41,310 nt of DNA from Planctomycetota bacterium (GTDB lineage Bacteria; Planctomycetota; Planctomycetia; Gemmatales; Gemmataceae): NCBI GenBank assembly GCA_021324515.1, contig JAJPIY010000287.1, positions 1 through 41,310 on the forward strand, in the 5' to 3' direction. Positions 24,107 to 34,870 of the stretch are shown here, piece by piece (the stretch's first letter is position 1; the number at the start of each line of letters is the position of its first letter). The notes beneath the pieces are model-generated. The model was not told where the DNA came from. It saw nothing but the letters and a program-made list of their open reading frames with translations, and ran no database searches. The translations under genes were made by a program, and so were the position numbers.

Positions 24107-26833
24107 ATGGCAGAACGCAAATATGTTTATTTCTTTGGCGGCGGCAAGGCGGAAGGCCGCGCTGACATGAAAGATCTTCTCGGCGGCAAGGGCGCCAACC
24201 TTGCCGAGATGACCAACATCGGCCTGCCAGTGCCGGCCGGGTTCACGATCACTACGGAAGTCTGCACCTACTACTACGCTCACAATCGTACCTATCCTCC
24301 CGAACTCAAAGGCCAGGTCGAAGCTGCCTTGCGCAAGACCGAAGAAGTCATGGGCGCCAAGTTCGGCGATCCGAAAAATCCACTTCTCGTTTCTTGCCGC
24401 TCGGGCGCTCGCGAGAGTATGCCGGGCATGATGGATACGGTCCTTAACATCGGCCTCAATGAATCCACGCTGAAGGGGCTTATCGATAAGACCGGCAACG
24501 AACGCTTTGGCTGGGACACCTATCGCCGCTTCGTACAGATGTACGGCGACGTGGTGCTCGGTCTCAAGCCGCAGGACAAGCACGAGATTGATCCCTTCGA
24601 GAAGATCATGGACGAGCTAAAACATGCCAAGGGCGTCCAGCTCGATACCGAGTTGACCACGGCCGACTTGCAAGAACTGGTCAAGCGCTTCAAGAAAGCG
24701 GTCAAGGAACGCACCGGCAAGGACTTCCCAGAGGACGCCCATGAGCAGATGTGGCAAGCGATTGGCGCCGTGTTCGGCTCGTGGATGAATGATCGCGCCA
24801 TCGTCTATCGCCGCCAATACGGTATTCCGCATGAATGGGGCACGGCCGCCAACATCTGTTCGATGGTGTTCGGCAATATGGGCAACGATTCCGGCACGGG
24901 GGTGGCCTTCACGCGCGACCCGGCCACCGGCGAAAAGGTCTTCTACGGTGAATATCTCCTCAACGCCCAGGGCGAAGACGTGGTGGCCGGCATTCGCACT
25001 CCCAAAAAGATCGCCGAATTGCAAAAAGATATGCCGGAGGTATACAAACAGCTGGAAGACATCCGTATCAAGCTGGAGAAGCACTACCGCGACGTACAGG
25101 ACATCGAGTTCACCATCCAAAAAGGTAAGCTGTGGATGCTGCAAACGCGCAACGGCAAACGCACCGGCTTCGCTGCCGTCCGCATTGCCGTGGACATGGT
25201 GCAGGAGGGCCTCATCAGTAAAGAAGAAGCCCTGTCGGCGCGGCGCATTCCGCCTGATGACCTGAATCAGCTGCTGCAACCCATTTTCGATCCGGAGGCC
25301 AAGCGCAAGGCCATCGCCGAAGGCCGTTTGCTGGCCAAAGGAATTAATGCCGGCCCGGGCGCGGCGTGTGGCCGGATCAAGTTCCATGCCGAGGACGCCG
25401 AAGCGTGGGTGCAAAAACACAAAGGCACGCCGGACGGCCACGTCATTCTGGTCCGCCGCGAGACCAGCCCGGAGGACATCCGCGGTATGCAGGCGGCCGA
25501 CGGCATCTTGACCGCGTTCGGCGGCGCTTCCAGTCATGCCGCCCTGGTCAGTCGACAGATGGGCAAAGTCTGCATCGTCGGCTGCGGCGCCCTCAACATC
25601 GACTATGCCAAGGGCACGGTCAGCGTCGGCGACAAGCTGCTCAAGGACGGCGACTGGCTGTCGATCGACGGCTTCACCGGCGAAGTCCTCGCCGGCCAAG
25701 TAGCGACCAAACCCAGCGAAGTAGTGCAAGTGCTCATCAACAAAACGCTTAAGCCGGAACAATCGCGTGTCTATCAGCAGTTCGCCGAACTGATGAAGTG
25801 GGCCGATGAGGTGCGCAAGCTGCGCATCCGCACCAACGCTGACCTACCCAGCCAGGCCATCCAGGCCGTCGCCTTCGGCGCCGAAGGCATCGGATTATGT
25901 CGAACCGAACATATGTTCTTCGACCACATTCAACCGATGCGCGAGATGATCCTGGCCGACACGCCGGAAGCGCGCAAGAAGGCCCTGGCGAAGTTGCTGC
26001 CGTATCAGCGGCAAGATTTCGAGGGTTTGTTCCAGGCCATGAACGGCTTGCCGGTGACGATCCGCACGCTCGATCCGCCGCTGCACGAGTTTTTGCCGCA
26101 CGACGCCAAGGGCCAGGCCGAAGTGGCCAAGGAATTGGGCGTGGCCCCGGAGAAGATCGCCGAGCGCGTCAAAGCGCTGCACGAATTCAATCCGATGCTC
26201 GGTTTCCGCGGCTGCCGCTTGGGCATCGTTTATCCGGAAATCACCGAGATGCAGTGCCGGGCCATCTTCGAGGCCGCCTGCAACGTGCAGAAGTCCGGTA
26301 TCAAAGTCGAGCCGGAAATCATGATCCCGCTGGTCGGTTTCCTCCCCGAATTGCGCGAGCAGGCCAAGATTGTGCATGAAACGGCCCAGAAAGTCTTTGC
26401 CGAGAAGGGCGTCCGCGTGACCTATCTTGTCGGCACTATGATTGAACTGCCCCGCGCCTGCGTGGTCGCCGACCAGATCGCCCAGGAAGCGCAATTCTTC
26501 AGCTTCGGCACCAACGACCTGACGCAGACGACCCTAGGCATGAGCCGCGACGATTACGGCAGCTTCATCCGCTATTACCTGGAACATGATCTGGTGCCGC
26601 GCGATCCGTTCCAATCGATCGACGTGGACGGCGTCGGCGGCTTGATGAAGATGGGCGTGGAGAAAGGCCGGGCCACCCGCAGCGATTTGAAGATCGGCAT
26701 CTGCGGCGAACATGGCGGCGACCCCGACACGGTCAAGTTCTGCCACAAAATCGGTCTGAATTACGTCAGTTGCAGTCCGTTCCGCGTGCCCATCGCCCGC
26801 CTGGCCGCGGCACAGGCAGCACTGGCTAAATAG
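24107..26833 (+). CDS. ppdK: Pyruvate, phosphate dikinase
   Basis: 908 residues. Interconverts pyruvate, ATP and phosphate with phosphoenolpyruvate, AMP and diphosphate; cytoplasmic, used in gluconeogenesis or reversed glycolysis. The N-terminal ATP-grasp domain has [34 protein letters not shown] and [16 protein letters not shown]. The swivelling phosphohistidine domain has [21 protein letters not shown], with His477 as the phosphorylated residue (the usual GGMTSHAA reads GGASSHAA). The C-terminal PEP/pyruvate TIM barrel has [38 protein letters not shown] and the catalytic Cys866 in [10 protein letters not shown]. It is slightly longer than the clostridial enzyme (874). A clear intrinsic terminator follows 61 bases after the stop. 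Confidence 0.97.
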   Translation: MAERKYVYFFGGGKAEGRADMKDLLGGKGANLAEMTNIGLPVPAGFTITTEVCTYYYAHNRTYPPELKGQVEAALRKTEEVMGAKFGDPKNPLLVSCRSGARESMPGMMDTVLNIGLNESTLKGLIDKTGNERFGWDTYRRFVQMYGDVVLGLKPQDKHEIDPFEKIMDELKHAKGVQLDTELTTADLQELVKRFKKAVKERTGKDFPEDAHEQMWQAIGAVFGSWMNDRAIVYRRQYGIPHEWGTAANICSMVFGNMGNDSGTGVAFTRDPATGEKVFYGEYLLNAQGEDVVAGIRTPKKIAELQKDMPEVYKQLEDIRIKLEKHYRDVQDIEFTIQKGKLWMLQTRNGKRTGFAAVRIAVDMVQEGLISKEEALSARRIPPDDLNQLLQPIFDPEAKRKAIAEGRLLAKGINAGPGAACGRIKFHAEDAEAWVQKHKGTPDGHVILVRRETSPEDIRGMQAADGILTAFGGASSHAALVSRQMGKVCIVGCGALNIDYAKGTVSVGDKLLKDGDWLSIDGFTGEVLAGQVATKPSEVVQVLINKTLKPEQSRVYQQFAELMKWADEVRKLRIRTNADLPSQAIQAVAFGAEGIGLCRTEHMFFDHIQPMREMILADTPEARKKALAKLLPYQRQDFEGLFQAMNGLPVTIRTLDPPLHEFLPHDAKGQAEVAKELGVAPEKIAERVKALHEFNPMLGFRGCRLGIVYPEITEMQCRAIFEAACNVQKSGIKVEPEIMIPLVGFLPELREQAKIVHETAQKVFAEKGVRVTYLVGTMIELPRACVVADQIAQEAQFFSFGTNDLTQTTLGMSRDDYGSFIRYYLEHDLVPRDPFQSIDVDGVGGLMKMGVEKGRATRSDLKIGICGEHGGDPDTVKFCHKIGLNYVSCSPFRVPIARLAAAQAALAK

Positions 26834-26894
26834 GGCCTCATCCTCCCCAAGGAGGTACGTTCCCCATCGGTGCGATATGCTTAGCCGCGAGCCG

Positions 26895-26933
26895 CAGGCG
26901 AGCGCGGGGCTGACGCGCTCGCCTGAATTTTTA
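26895..26933 (+). terminator. Strong intrinsic terminator of ppdK
   Basis: CAGGCGAGCGCG (26895-26906) pairs perfectly over 12 bases with CGCGCTCGCCTG (26914-26925) around GGGCTGA and is followed by AATTTTTAT. It is the clearest intrinsic terminator in the window. The left flank (TTAGCCGCGAGCCGCAGGCG) also looks like a recurring planctomycete element, so the terminator may be built from a dispersed repeat. Confidence 0.88.
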
Positions 26934-27195
26934 TCCGGAACATCGACCGCAAAGAACTACAAAGTGAACAAAGCCGGCTATCCAATGTCCGCGATTCCAG
27001 GACAAAACCGCACCAGCCTCATCAGTATTTATTCGACGGGAAAGAAGGGCCTCATGACGCACGCCATAATCGGCCCAATCACCAGCGTAGCGGCCTCATC
27101 TGCCTCTCTGCGCCGATCTGCACATCCGGGCTTCACCTGAAGTCCCACCCGCTCCTGACGGCGTGTCCGTTCTCTCCTGACCACTCTTGCGTCTC

Positions 27196-27227
27196 GATCA
27201 TCTCTGGGCGGTTGTACAGAGATGATC
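27196..27227. repeat. Perfect 11-bp hairpin upstream of the tRNA-like gene
   Basis: GATCATCTCTG (27196-27206), a ten-base loop, then CAGAGATGATC (27217-27227), exactly complementary, followed by CTGTCTTGG. It is about 106 bases before the tRNA-like gene and not linked to any coding region. Between the ppdK terminator and this hairpin (26934-27195) I see no gene, and from here to 27332 only the tRNA's upstream flank. Confidence 0.6.
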
Positions 27228-27332
27228 CTGTCTTGGCTGGCGCACGTTAGCTGTCCACCGTTAGGCTAGTCCAGCGGCGAGCAAAGCTGGCGTGTCAGGC
27301 GAATCGAGACACTCACTGTCAAAGCGTAGGGC

Positions 27333-27427
27333 GGCCGGTATAGGGAGCCGGTGCTTCCCACGGGCTGCAAACCCGCTTGAGGGTGTGGTAAAGACGCATC
27401 CTGCTCGGTTCGACTCCGAGACCGGCC
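27333..27427 (+). tRNA. Class II tRNA-like gene with Cys anticodon (GCA) and Sec-like long arms
   Basis: A 95-nt cloverleaf can be drawn by hand. The acceptor stem GGCCGGT (27333-27339) pairs exactly with ACCGGCC (27421-27427). The D-arm is GGGAG-CCGGTGC-TTCCC, with the CCGGTG loop of selenocysteine tRNAs, or a six-bp stem with one bulged base. The anticodon arm CGGG-CTGCAAA-CCCG has anticodon GCA at 27367-27369. An eight-bp variable stem AGGGTGTG/CGCATCCT with a seven-base loop follows, and the T-arm is CTCGG-TTCGACT-CCGAG. The next base, the discriminator, is T (27428), as in tRNA-Cys; CCA is not encoded. Normal tRNA-Cys is about 74 nt with a short variable loop. The decoding role is inferred: Cys by anticodon and discriminator, with body architecture like tRNA-Sec. 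A decaying tRNA-Sec is the alternative. Confidence 0.75.
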
Positions 27428-27470
27428 TTTCAAGGAATCGGTCCGAATGTGGCATAGAGGCATCGATCCA

Positions 27471-27494
27471 ACGATCGCTGTTATCATCGTTTTG
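27471..27494 (+). terminator. Weak hairpin downstream of the tRNA-like gene
   Basis: AACGAT and ATCGTT (about 27471-27494) pair over six bases around a ten-base loop and run into TTTT. It lies 43 bases past the tRNA 3' end, the right place for a small-RNA terminator, but the stem is short. Confidence 0.3.
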
Positions 27495-27579
27495 AGGAGA
27501 CAAGGAGTTCTTGGTTCCGGGGCGTATGTGCTTGCGGTGAAGCGGGTGAACTTGCGTTGCGTTTTCGTCGTATTCTGAA

Positions 27580-27608
27580 TTGCAGCCGGCTACGGTACGC
27601 GATAAACT
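27580..27608 (+). promoter_or_regulatory. Candidate promoter for the Ser/Thr kinase gene
   Basis: TTGCAG (27580-27585), 17 bases, then TAAACT (27603-27608), within a locally AT-rich patch (gataaactaaattag). About 95 bases before the kinase start. Confidence 0.35.
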
Positions 27609-27702
27609 AAATTAGCCTGTGGTACGGAAGACTCGTGTTCTATTCTCTCCGCCCGTGCCGCTCCCTGGTTGTCTGCGGACCGCGCTGGCTTGAGGGACGG
27701 TT

Positions 27703-29190
27703 GTGCTATTGACCGACATCATTATGGACAAGACCAACCTCGATCCCACGCAACCTCCGCCCGGCATGCCTGGCGACCTGCTGAATGAAGTGCGCATGCT
27801 GGGCGGTTATCGTTTGCTGCGCCAGTTGGGCGAAGGCGGCATGGGAGCGGTCTATCTCGGCTACCACGAGGGCAAAGACCAGCAGGTGGCCATTAAAGTC
27901 CTCGCCGATCATCTGGCCAGCAATCAAGCCTACATCGACCGCTTTTATCGCGAAGCCAAGAGCGGCGCTCTGCTCAACCATCCCAACATCGTCCGCACCC
28001 TGAGCGTCGGCCAAGACCAGGCCACGGGCAAATATTATCTTGTTCTGGAATTCGTTGACGGCCCATCGGCACAGGCGCTTCTAGACAAACAGGGGCGCTT
28101 GGCCTTGGGCGACGCCGTGCATATCGCCCTGGACGTAGCCCGCGCCCTGGAACACGCTCACTCGCGCAACATCGTCCACCGTGACATCAAGCCGGACAAC
28201 ATCCTCATCACGCGTTCCGGCGTATCGAAACTGGTCGATCTGGGTCTGGCGCGGCGTCTGGATGAGGCCAGCCATCTGACGGCGGCCCGCCAAGGCTTTG
28301 GCACCACCTACTACATGCCCTATGAGCAGGCCATCAACGCCAAACACGCCGACGGCCGCAGCGACATCTACGCCCTGGGGGCGACCTTATATCATCTGGT
28401 CACCGGCAGCGTCCCCTTCAGCGGCGACAATCACCTGGAAGTCGTGGAGAAGAAAAACCAGGGGATCTTCACGCCGGCCAGCAAATTGAATCCGGCGGTG
28501 CCTCCGGTCCTCGATTCCATCCTGTCGCGCATGCTGGCCCGTGAGCCACGCGACCGGTATCAGACAGCCAGCGAGTTAATCGTCGATCTGGAGCGTTCGC
28601 GATTGGCTGCGCCGGTGCCGAGTTTTGCCGATCCCACGCAAGCGCTGCAAGATCCGTGGGTGCAACGGTGCCTGGCCTCCTCCGCCGAGCCGACACGCCT
28701 CGATCCGGAGATGCCGCCGTTGCCTCCGACCTCCACTATCGAGCCGCCCCCTCAAGGCGTGGAGGCAACGCCGCTCTCTACGCCCAGCGATGGTGTTTGG
28801 GTCTTGCGCTATCGCAATCGGGCCGGCAAATTGTGTCGGGTGCAGGCCAACACGGAACAGATTGTCCTGCGTCTGCGTCGCGGCCGACTGTCTGCCAAAG
28901 TGGAAGCGCGCCACGCCAACGGCAAGGACTATCACCCGCTGTCGTTCTACCCGGAATTCAAGGACATTTCCCCAGGAGAGACCGTGCCCCGCTGTTCGGC
29001 TCCCTTACCGCACAAGCAGCCGTCCAAGATCGAGCCGCAACCGACAGGGGCCGTTAAGGCCCCTTCTACGCCGCTTGGGCAAGCGGCGGCGCAGCCGTCG
29101 TCTCGCCGTACTCGTTCACTCTTGTTTGGGGGTGGCTCCCTCTTGCTTCTGCTTTTGCTCTTCCTGCTCTACTTCTGGTGGCACGGTTAA
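27703..29190 (+). CDS. PknB-like Ser/Thr protein kinase with C-terminal membrane anchor
   Basis: 495 residues from a GTG preceded by GAGGG at good spacing; the ATG at 27724 is an alternative. Kinase domain about 36-300: glycine loop LGEGGMGAVYLG, catalytic Lys in QVAIKVLA, HRDIKPDNILI catalytic loop, DLG in place of DFG (LVDLGLARR), YMPYEQ activation segment end and DIYALGATLYHLVTG. After a Pro-rich linker comes an unrecognised small domain (VWVLRYRNRAGKLCRV) and then a single transmembrane helix at the very C-terminus (about 475-493, LLFGGGSLLLLLLLFLLYF). The kinase therefore faces the cytoplasm and is tail-anchored, without an external sensor domain. Planctomycetes encode many such kinases. 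Its substrate is unknown. The HEAT-repeat gene starts 107 bases later. Confidence 0.93.
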   Translation: MLLTDIIMDKTNLDPTQPPPGMPGDLLNEVRMLGGYRLLRQLGEGGMGAVYLGYHEGKDQQVAIKVLADHLASNQAYIDRFYREAKSGALLNHPNIVRTLSVGQDQATGKYYLVLEFVDGPSAQALLDKQGRLALGDAVHIALDVARALEHAHSRNIVHRDIKPDNILITRSGVSKLVDLGLARRLDEASHLTAARQGFGTTYYMPYEQAINAKHADGRSDIYALGATLYHLVTGSVPFSGDNHLEVVEKKNQGIFTPASKLNPAVPPVLDSILSRMLAREPRDRYQTASELIVDLERSRLAAPVPSFADPTQALQDPWVQRCLASSAEPTRLDPEMPPLPPTSTIEPPPQGVEATPLSTPSDGVWVLRYRNRAGKLCRVQANTEQIVLRLRRGRLSAKVEARHANGKDYHPLSFYPEFKDISPGETVPRCSAPLPHKQPSKIEPQPTGAVKAPSTPLGQAAAQPSSRRTRSLLFGGGSLLLLLLLFLLYFWWHG

Positions 29191-29297
29191 GAAAACAACC
29201 TGCCTGGGCGCCGAGTGGCGCTGCGGCCTTTTTGTATTTCTGTGGGGTTGAATAAGAAGGTCCCATTCATCCTCGGAAACAGGGAGAAAATCGAGCC

Positions 29298-29984
29298 ATG
29301 AAACATTTTCTGGGAGGGATCGTCGTCGTCTTGTGGGGAACGACCGTTTGGGGAGCGGACGTCGGCGAACTGGTGAAACAACTCCAATCCGATGATCCCG
29401 AAGTACGGCGTGCAGCGGCCAAGGCGCTGGAAGAAGGCGGCGCCGAATCGAAAGTAGCCGTGCCTGCGCTCTGCCGTGCCTTGAAAGACCGCGATACTTT
29501 TGTTCGCCGCTTCGCCGCCCAGGCGCTTGGGGCGATTGGCCCAGAGGCGCGTTCGGCTGTCCCCGCCCTGACGATGGCCCTTAACGATTCACACAAGGAA
29601 GTGCAAGAGGCCGCCGCCCGTGCCTTGGGCAAGCTCGGCCCGTCCGGAGTTGAGACATTAATTGCTCTGCTTCGCGATGACAGCAAAGACCCCGCGATGC
29701 GCCGCCAGGCCATCGACTCCTTGAGCAGCCTCGGTCCTGCCGGCCGTCCCGCCGTCCCAGCCCTGACGGCGCTGCTCAAAGGGTCGATCAGCAAGGGCAA
29801 AAAGAAAGCAGCCCCGGACGATCTGCGCGTCGCTGCCGCCACAGCGTTAGGCTCGCTGGCCACTAAAGACGACAAAGAGGCCATCCAGATGCTCGAATCC
29901 TTGACTGAGAAGAAGGCGAAGGTCTCGCGCGATCTCCGGCAAGCCGCCAATCAAGCCTTGCGGAACATCCGCAAAAACAAGTAG
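29298..29984 (+). CDS. Exported HEAT-repeat protein
   Basis: 228 residues. The signal peptide MKHFLGGIVVVLWGTTVWGA is followed by at least four HEAT/Armadillo-like helical repeats of the pattern 'L-x-D-x-D-x-x-VRR-x-A-A-x-AL-x-x-G' (DDPEVRRAAAKALEEGG, DRDTFVRRFAAQALGAIG, HKEVQEAAARALGKLG, PAMRRQAIDSLSSLG, DLRVAAATALGSLA). The repeats form a superhelical scaffold for protein binding. Because it is exported, its role is probably periplasmic scaffolding. It has no catalytic motif, and its partner is unknown. The ribosome-binding site is weak. It lies between a kinase and an acyl-CoA ligase with no overlap, so co-function is uncertain. Confidence 0.85.
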   Translation: MKHFLGGIVVVLWGTTVWGADVGELVKQLQSDDPEVRRAAAKALEEGGAESKVAVPALCRALKDRDTFVRRFAAQALGAIGPEARSAVPALTMALNDSHKEVQEAAARALGKLGPSGVETLIALLRDDSKDPAMRRQAIDSLSSLGPAGRPAVPALTALLKGSISKGKKKAAPDDLRVAAATALGSLATKDDKEAIQMLESLTEKKAKVSRDLRQAANQALRNIRKNK

Positions 29985-30142
29985 CACGGGGGCCTTAGGG
30001 GCGTTCCCTGGCGATCCAACGGTTCTCTGCCTGGGTGTCTTGCACAATGGCCTCGCTTTTGCGATGATGTTGGCCGTCCGAAGGCCCCAGCTATTGACCG
30101 GATTGTCCGGCACACGGGCGCCCTCAAAGGCGAGATATTCTC

Positions 30143-31798
<1,656 letters not shown>

Positions 31799-32087
31799 AG
31801 GTACCGTCCTGCCAGCAGATTATAGGCAGCGAAGATAAATACCCCGTGGCCTTCTCTACAGAGGATGCTCCGCGTTGAAGCAGTGCCTGCCGTCCTCGCA
31901 CCGTTGCTTCATCCTGTCTGGCCGCCCACTTCTCTTCTCTGGCCCGAATCAGCCCCTGCTTGAAGGACGGCCAGAAGTCAGCTAACGTAAGCAATGGAAA
32001 GGGCGCGAAAAACATCCCCGCGGATGTATCGGTTTGGCGAACCATGTCCGCGCTCGCGGTTTGATCGAGTTCGGAGCGGTTTCATCC

Positions 32088-34850
32088 GTGACTGTGAAGA
32101 TCTTCCTCCCTGTCGTCCTCTCCCTCTTCTTGCTGGTACTGTGCCTGTGGTTGCTTTTCGGGCGAGGACCGCGGCGGAAGCGAGCTTTTCGTCGCGCGCA
32201 ACGTCTGCTCGCTCAGGGCAACTGGAAGGAGGCGCTGGACATCCTGACCATGCTGAATGCCGAAGGAGGGCTATCGCCGGCCTGGCAGGACCGCCTCCGC
32301 GTCGCTGCCGGGCAATGCCATCAGCGCGCGGCCGATCATCTGCTCAAGGAAAAACAGTTCGAGGAAGCGCTGCGGCATGCCCTGGAAGCCGGTGCGCGAC
32401 TGGGACTGGACGTGGCCCAACAGCGGAACTGTATTGTCGAAGCGATGCTGGCCGAAGCCCGACGGCTATTCGCTGGGGGCACGGAAGACAAAGACACGCA
32501 AGCGGTTTTGAATCTGCTCGATCGCCTCTTCGCCGTGCAAACGCCGTGCGCCGAGGCATCGTTTTGGCTAGGGCTGTGCCGGATTCGTCAAGGGCAGATG
32601 GAAGAAGCGATGACGGCGCTGACGGCGGCGCATGAACAGGCCGGGAAACAGTATCTCGATACCGGGTTCTATCTCGGTCTGCTGCTGTATCGTCAGGGTA
32701 AAGCGCAGGAGAGCTTGCGCTATCTCGCCGAGGCCAATCGCATTGACGCCGGCTGCCCCTTCGTGACCTGTCAGATGGGCATTTCCCTGGTAGCAGCGGG
32801 CGGCGACAGTGGCTTGGCCTTGCGCGCCTTGCAGCGGGCCTTGGGGCCGAAGGGCCTCGGCTTGTGGATGGGGCGTCCAGAGCGCGCCTGGATGGAGGCA
32901 TTTCCCGAAGGCAAATCGTATGTGCGAAAGCTGGCGGCCAAGCATACGTATGTCTGTCCAGTGCTGGGGCCGGACCTGACCCTCATCACACGGCAAGGAC
33001 AATTCGCGCTGGCGCAGGCGCACTATCGGCACGGTGATTTTGCCGAAGCGGCGGACCTCTTCGCCAAACTATTGCAGGACAGTCCGCCGACGGTGCCGCT
33101 GCTCCGCGGTTTGGGTTTGGCCCTGGCACGCTGCGAGCGCTACGATCAGGCCTACAAACATCTGCGCATCGCCCTGGAACAAGAGGAACCCAAAGACCCA
33201 TTCACGGCTGGTTATCTCGCCTTGTGCGGCGCTCTGGGCAAACCGATCCATCCCGAAGATAAGCCGCGCAACGTCGCCTGGGCCCTTCGCTTGCTGGCCC
33301 GCTATCCCGTCATGGGCAATGCCGAATGGGCCGGACTACTCAGCGCCGTCCATGCCGAGGCACGGCGGCTGAACATGGACATTGGCGTGGACGAGCAACT
33401 GTTGCTCTGCGATACCCTGGCGTCTGTGAACGCCACTGATCCGCAGGCGGCTGCGGCTTATGCTCATCTGGCCGCCACTTACCCCCACGCCCTCAGGCCC
33501 AAACATGCCTTCCTGTATGTGCGTGCGGCAGCGTTGCACGGCTGCACCAGTCCGCGTGATCTCGACCTGTTCGCACGCACCTTCAGCGAAGCCGGGACGG
33601 CGCGAGCGTTCTTTGCCGAGCAGCAGTGGGATTTCGACGATGTGGAGTATCTTTATCTCGAACGCAGCGCCGCCCGCCATCCTGGACAGTTCCCCAGCGT
33701 TCTCGGCGCTGATTATCCTGCCCGCGGCGAGTCGTTCCTGATCGAGCGCTCGCACCGCGAAGAAGCGGCCGGCCGTAACGATTCGGCACGCGCCTGCGTC
33801 GAGGTGCTGCTGCGTCTGGACCCAACGAACATCCCGGGCCATGATCGGCTGGCGTGTCTGCACTATCGCCGCGGCGACCTGGAGGGGGCCGTTGCCCTGT
33901 TGACCGGCTGGCATCGGCTGCGGCCGGACGATCCCTGGCCGTTGGTGCGGCAGGCCATTATCGAACAACAGCGTGGCAACGCCGCACGACGGGAAGAAGC
34001 TATCGAGCGTGCGCTCGGTTTGGCACACGGCCCTGTGCGAGCGGCGATCGCCTTGTTGGGGGCCAAGCTGGCCCTACGCCAGTTCTTCGGCAGGACAGCG
34101 ACCATCCGCGAGCGGTTGTGCGAGCCGCTCCCGAACGGCCGCAGCCCCGAGCCTGTCCCCCTGGTGCAAGCGCAAGCGTTGCTGGAGACGTGCTTGCGGG
34201 AAGATCCCCAGCATACCGAGGCGCTGTGGTGCTTGGCAGCAGTGCGCTCGATGCGGGGCGATCGAGACGGCTTGGCCCGGCAGGCGCCGGAAATGGATCG
34301 GCCCTCGACGCCCGATGCACGGTTCCACTACCTGGGGGCCGTTTGTCATCTAGCGGCCAAGAACTACGACGCGGTTTTGGAATGGAGTCAGCGCGCGGCA
34401 GAAGCCGACCAGCAAGACGCCGGTTCCCAAGGGGACTTGGTGCTCGAAAGCCAGTTTGTGAAGGCATGGGCATATTTGCATCAAGAGACCTTCTCAGCAG
34501 CACAGCAAGCGTTGCAAAAAGTGGCCATCGTTGAAAAGAGTCCCTCGGCCATGTATGCTCGCGCTCTGTTGGGCTGCTTATATCTGCGCTGCGGCGCTTA
34601 CGAGGAGGCCATCCACTGGTGGAGTCGCGTCGATCCACACTGGCGCAGCCAATGGCAACTCGAGGGACCGCTCCAGCAGACGGTGTTGTTGTCGGGGCTG
34701 ACGGCCTATGAAGAAGGCCGTTTCGAGCAAGCAGCAGAGCGTTTCCGCGAAGCCGGCAAGCTCGGCCTGCGCGATCACCGCTTAGGCTCGTTGTTGGTGC
34801 TCGCTTTGGTGCGGGCGGGGCAACGATTGTTGTATTCGCCCTCCGTTTAG
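32088..34850 (+). CDS. Membrane-anchored TPR protein, first gene of the Hsp70 cluster
   Basis: 920 residues from a GTG at 32088 with GGAG upstream; a GTG two codons later and a TTG at 32034 are alternatives. A transmembrane anchor lies at the N-terminus (about residues 5-25, IFLPVVLSLFLLVLCLWLLF) followed by a basic stop-transfer stretch (RGPRRKRAFRR), so the bulk is cytoplasmic. The remainder is a long array of degenerate TPR-like helical pairs (for example QAHYRHGDFAEAADLFAKLL, CLHYRRGDLEGAVALL, GCLYLRCGAYEEAIHWWSRV). No catalytic motif is visible. TPRs commonly bind Hsp70 tails or clients. As it precedes a TPR/J-like/GrpE/Hsp70 run, a role recruiting that chaperone to the membrane is a reasonable inference. 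Confidence 0.82.
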   Translation: MTVKIFLPVVLSLFLLVLCLWLLFGRGPRRKRAFRRAQRLLAQGNWKEALDILTMLNAEGGLSPAWQDRLRVAAGQCHQRAADHLLKEKQFEEALRHALEAGARLGLDVAQQRNCIVEAMLAEARRLFAGGTEDKDTQAVLNLLDRLFAVQTPCAEASFWLGLCRIRQGQMEEAMTALTAAHEQAGKQYLDTGFYLGLLLYRQGKAQESLRYLAEANRIDAGCPFVTCQMGISLVAAGGDSGLALRALQRALGPKGLGLWMGRPERAWMEAFPEGKSYVRKLAAKHTYVCPVLGPDLTLITRQGQFALAQAHYRHGDFAEAADLFAKLLQDSPPTVPLLRGLGLALARCERYDQAYKHLRIALEQEEPKDPFTAGYLALCGALGKPIHPEDKPRNVAWALRLLARYPVMGNAEWAGLLSAVHAEARRLNMDIGVDEQLLLCDTLASVNATDPQAAAAYAHLAATYPHALRPKHAFLYVRAAALHGCTSPRDLDLFARTFSEAGTARAFFAEQQWDFDDVEYLYLERSAARHPGQFPSVLGADYPARGESFLIERSHREEAAGRNDSARACVEVLLRLDPTNIPGHDRLACLHYRRGDLEGAVALLTGWHRLRPDDPWPLVRQAIIEQQRGNAARREEAIERALGLAHGPVRAAIALLGAKLALRQFFGRTATIRERLCEPLPNGRSPEPVPLVQAQALLETCLREDPQHTEALWCLAAVRSMRGDRDGLARQAPEMDRPSTPDARFHYLGAVCHLAAKNYDAVLEWSQRAAEADQQDAGSQGDLVLESQFVKAWAYLHQETFSAAQQALQKVAIVEKSPSAMYARALLGCLYLRCGAYEEAIHWWSRVDPHWRSQWQLEGPLQQTVLLSGLTAYEEGRFEQAAERFREAGKLGLRDHRLGSLLVLALVRAGQRLLYSPSV

Positions 34851-34870
34851 CTGAGGCCCAGAAGCGTGCC

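Noticed and set aside
24617-25762. 381-residue minus-strand open frame
   Set aside because: Antisense to ppdK, which has all catalytic motifs in the plus strand.
26877-27140. 87-residue plus-strand open frame after ppdK
   Set aside because: Starts in the ppdK terminator hairpin; composition not coding-like.
27261-27503. Open frames crossing the tRNA-like gene
   Set aside because: They cover a well-folded tRNA; their translations show no domain and have no ribosome-binding site.
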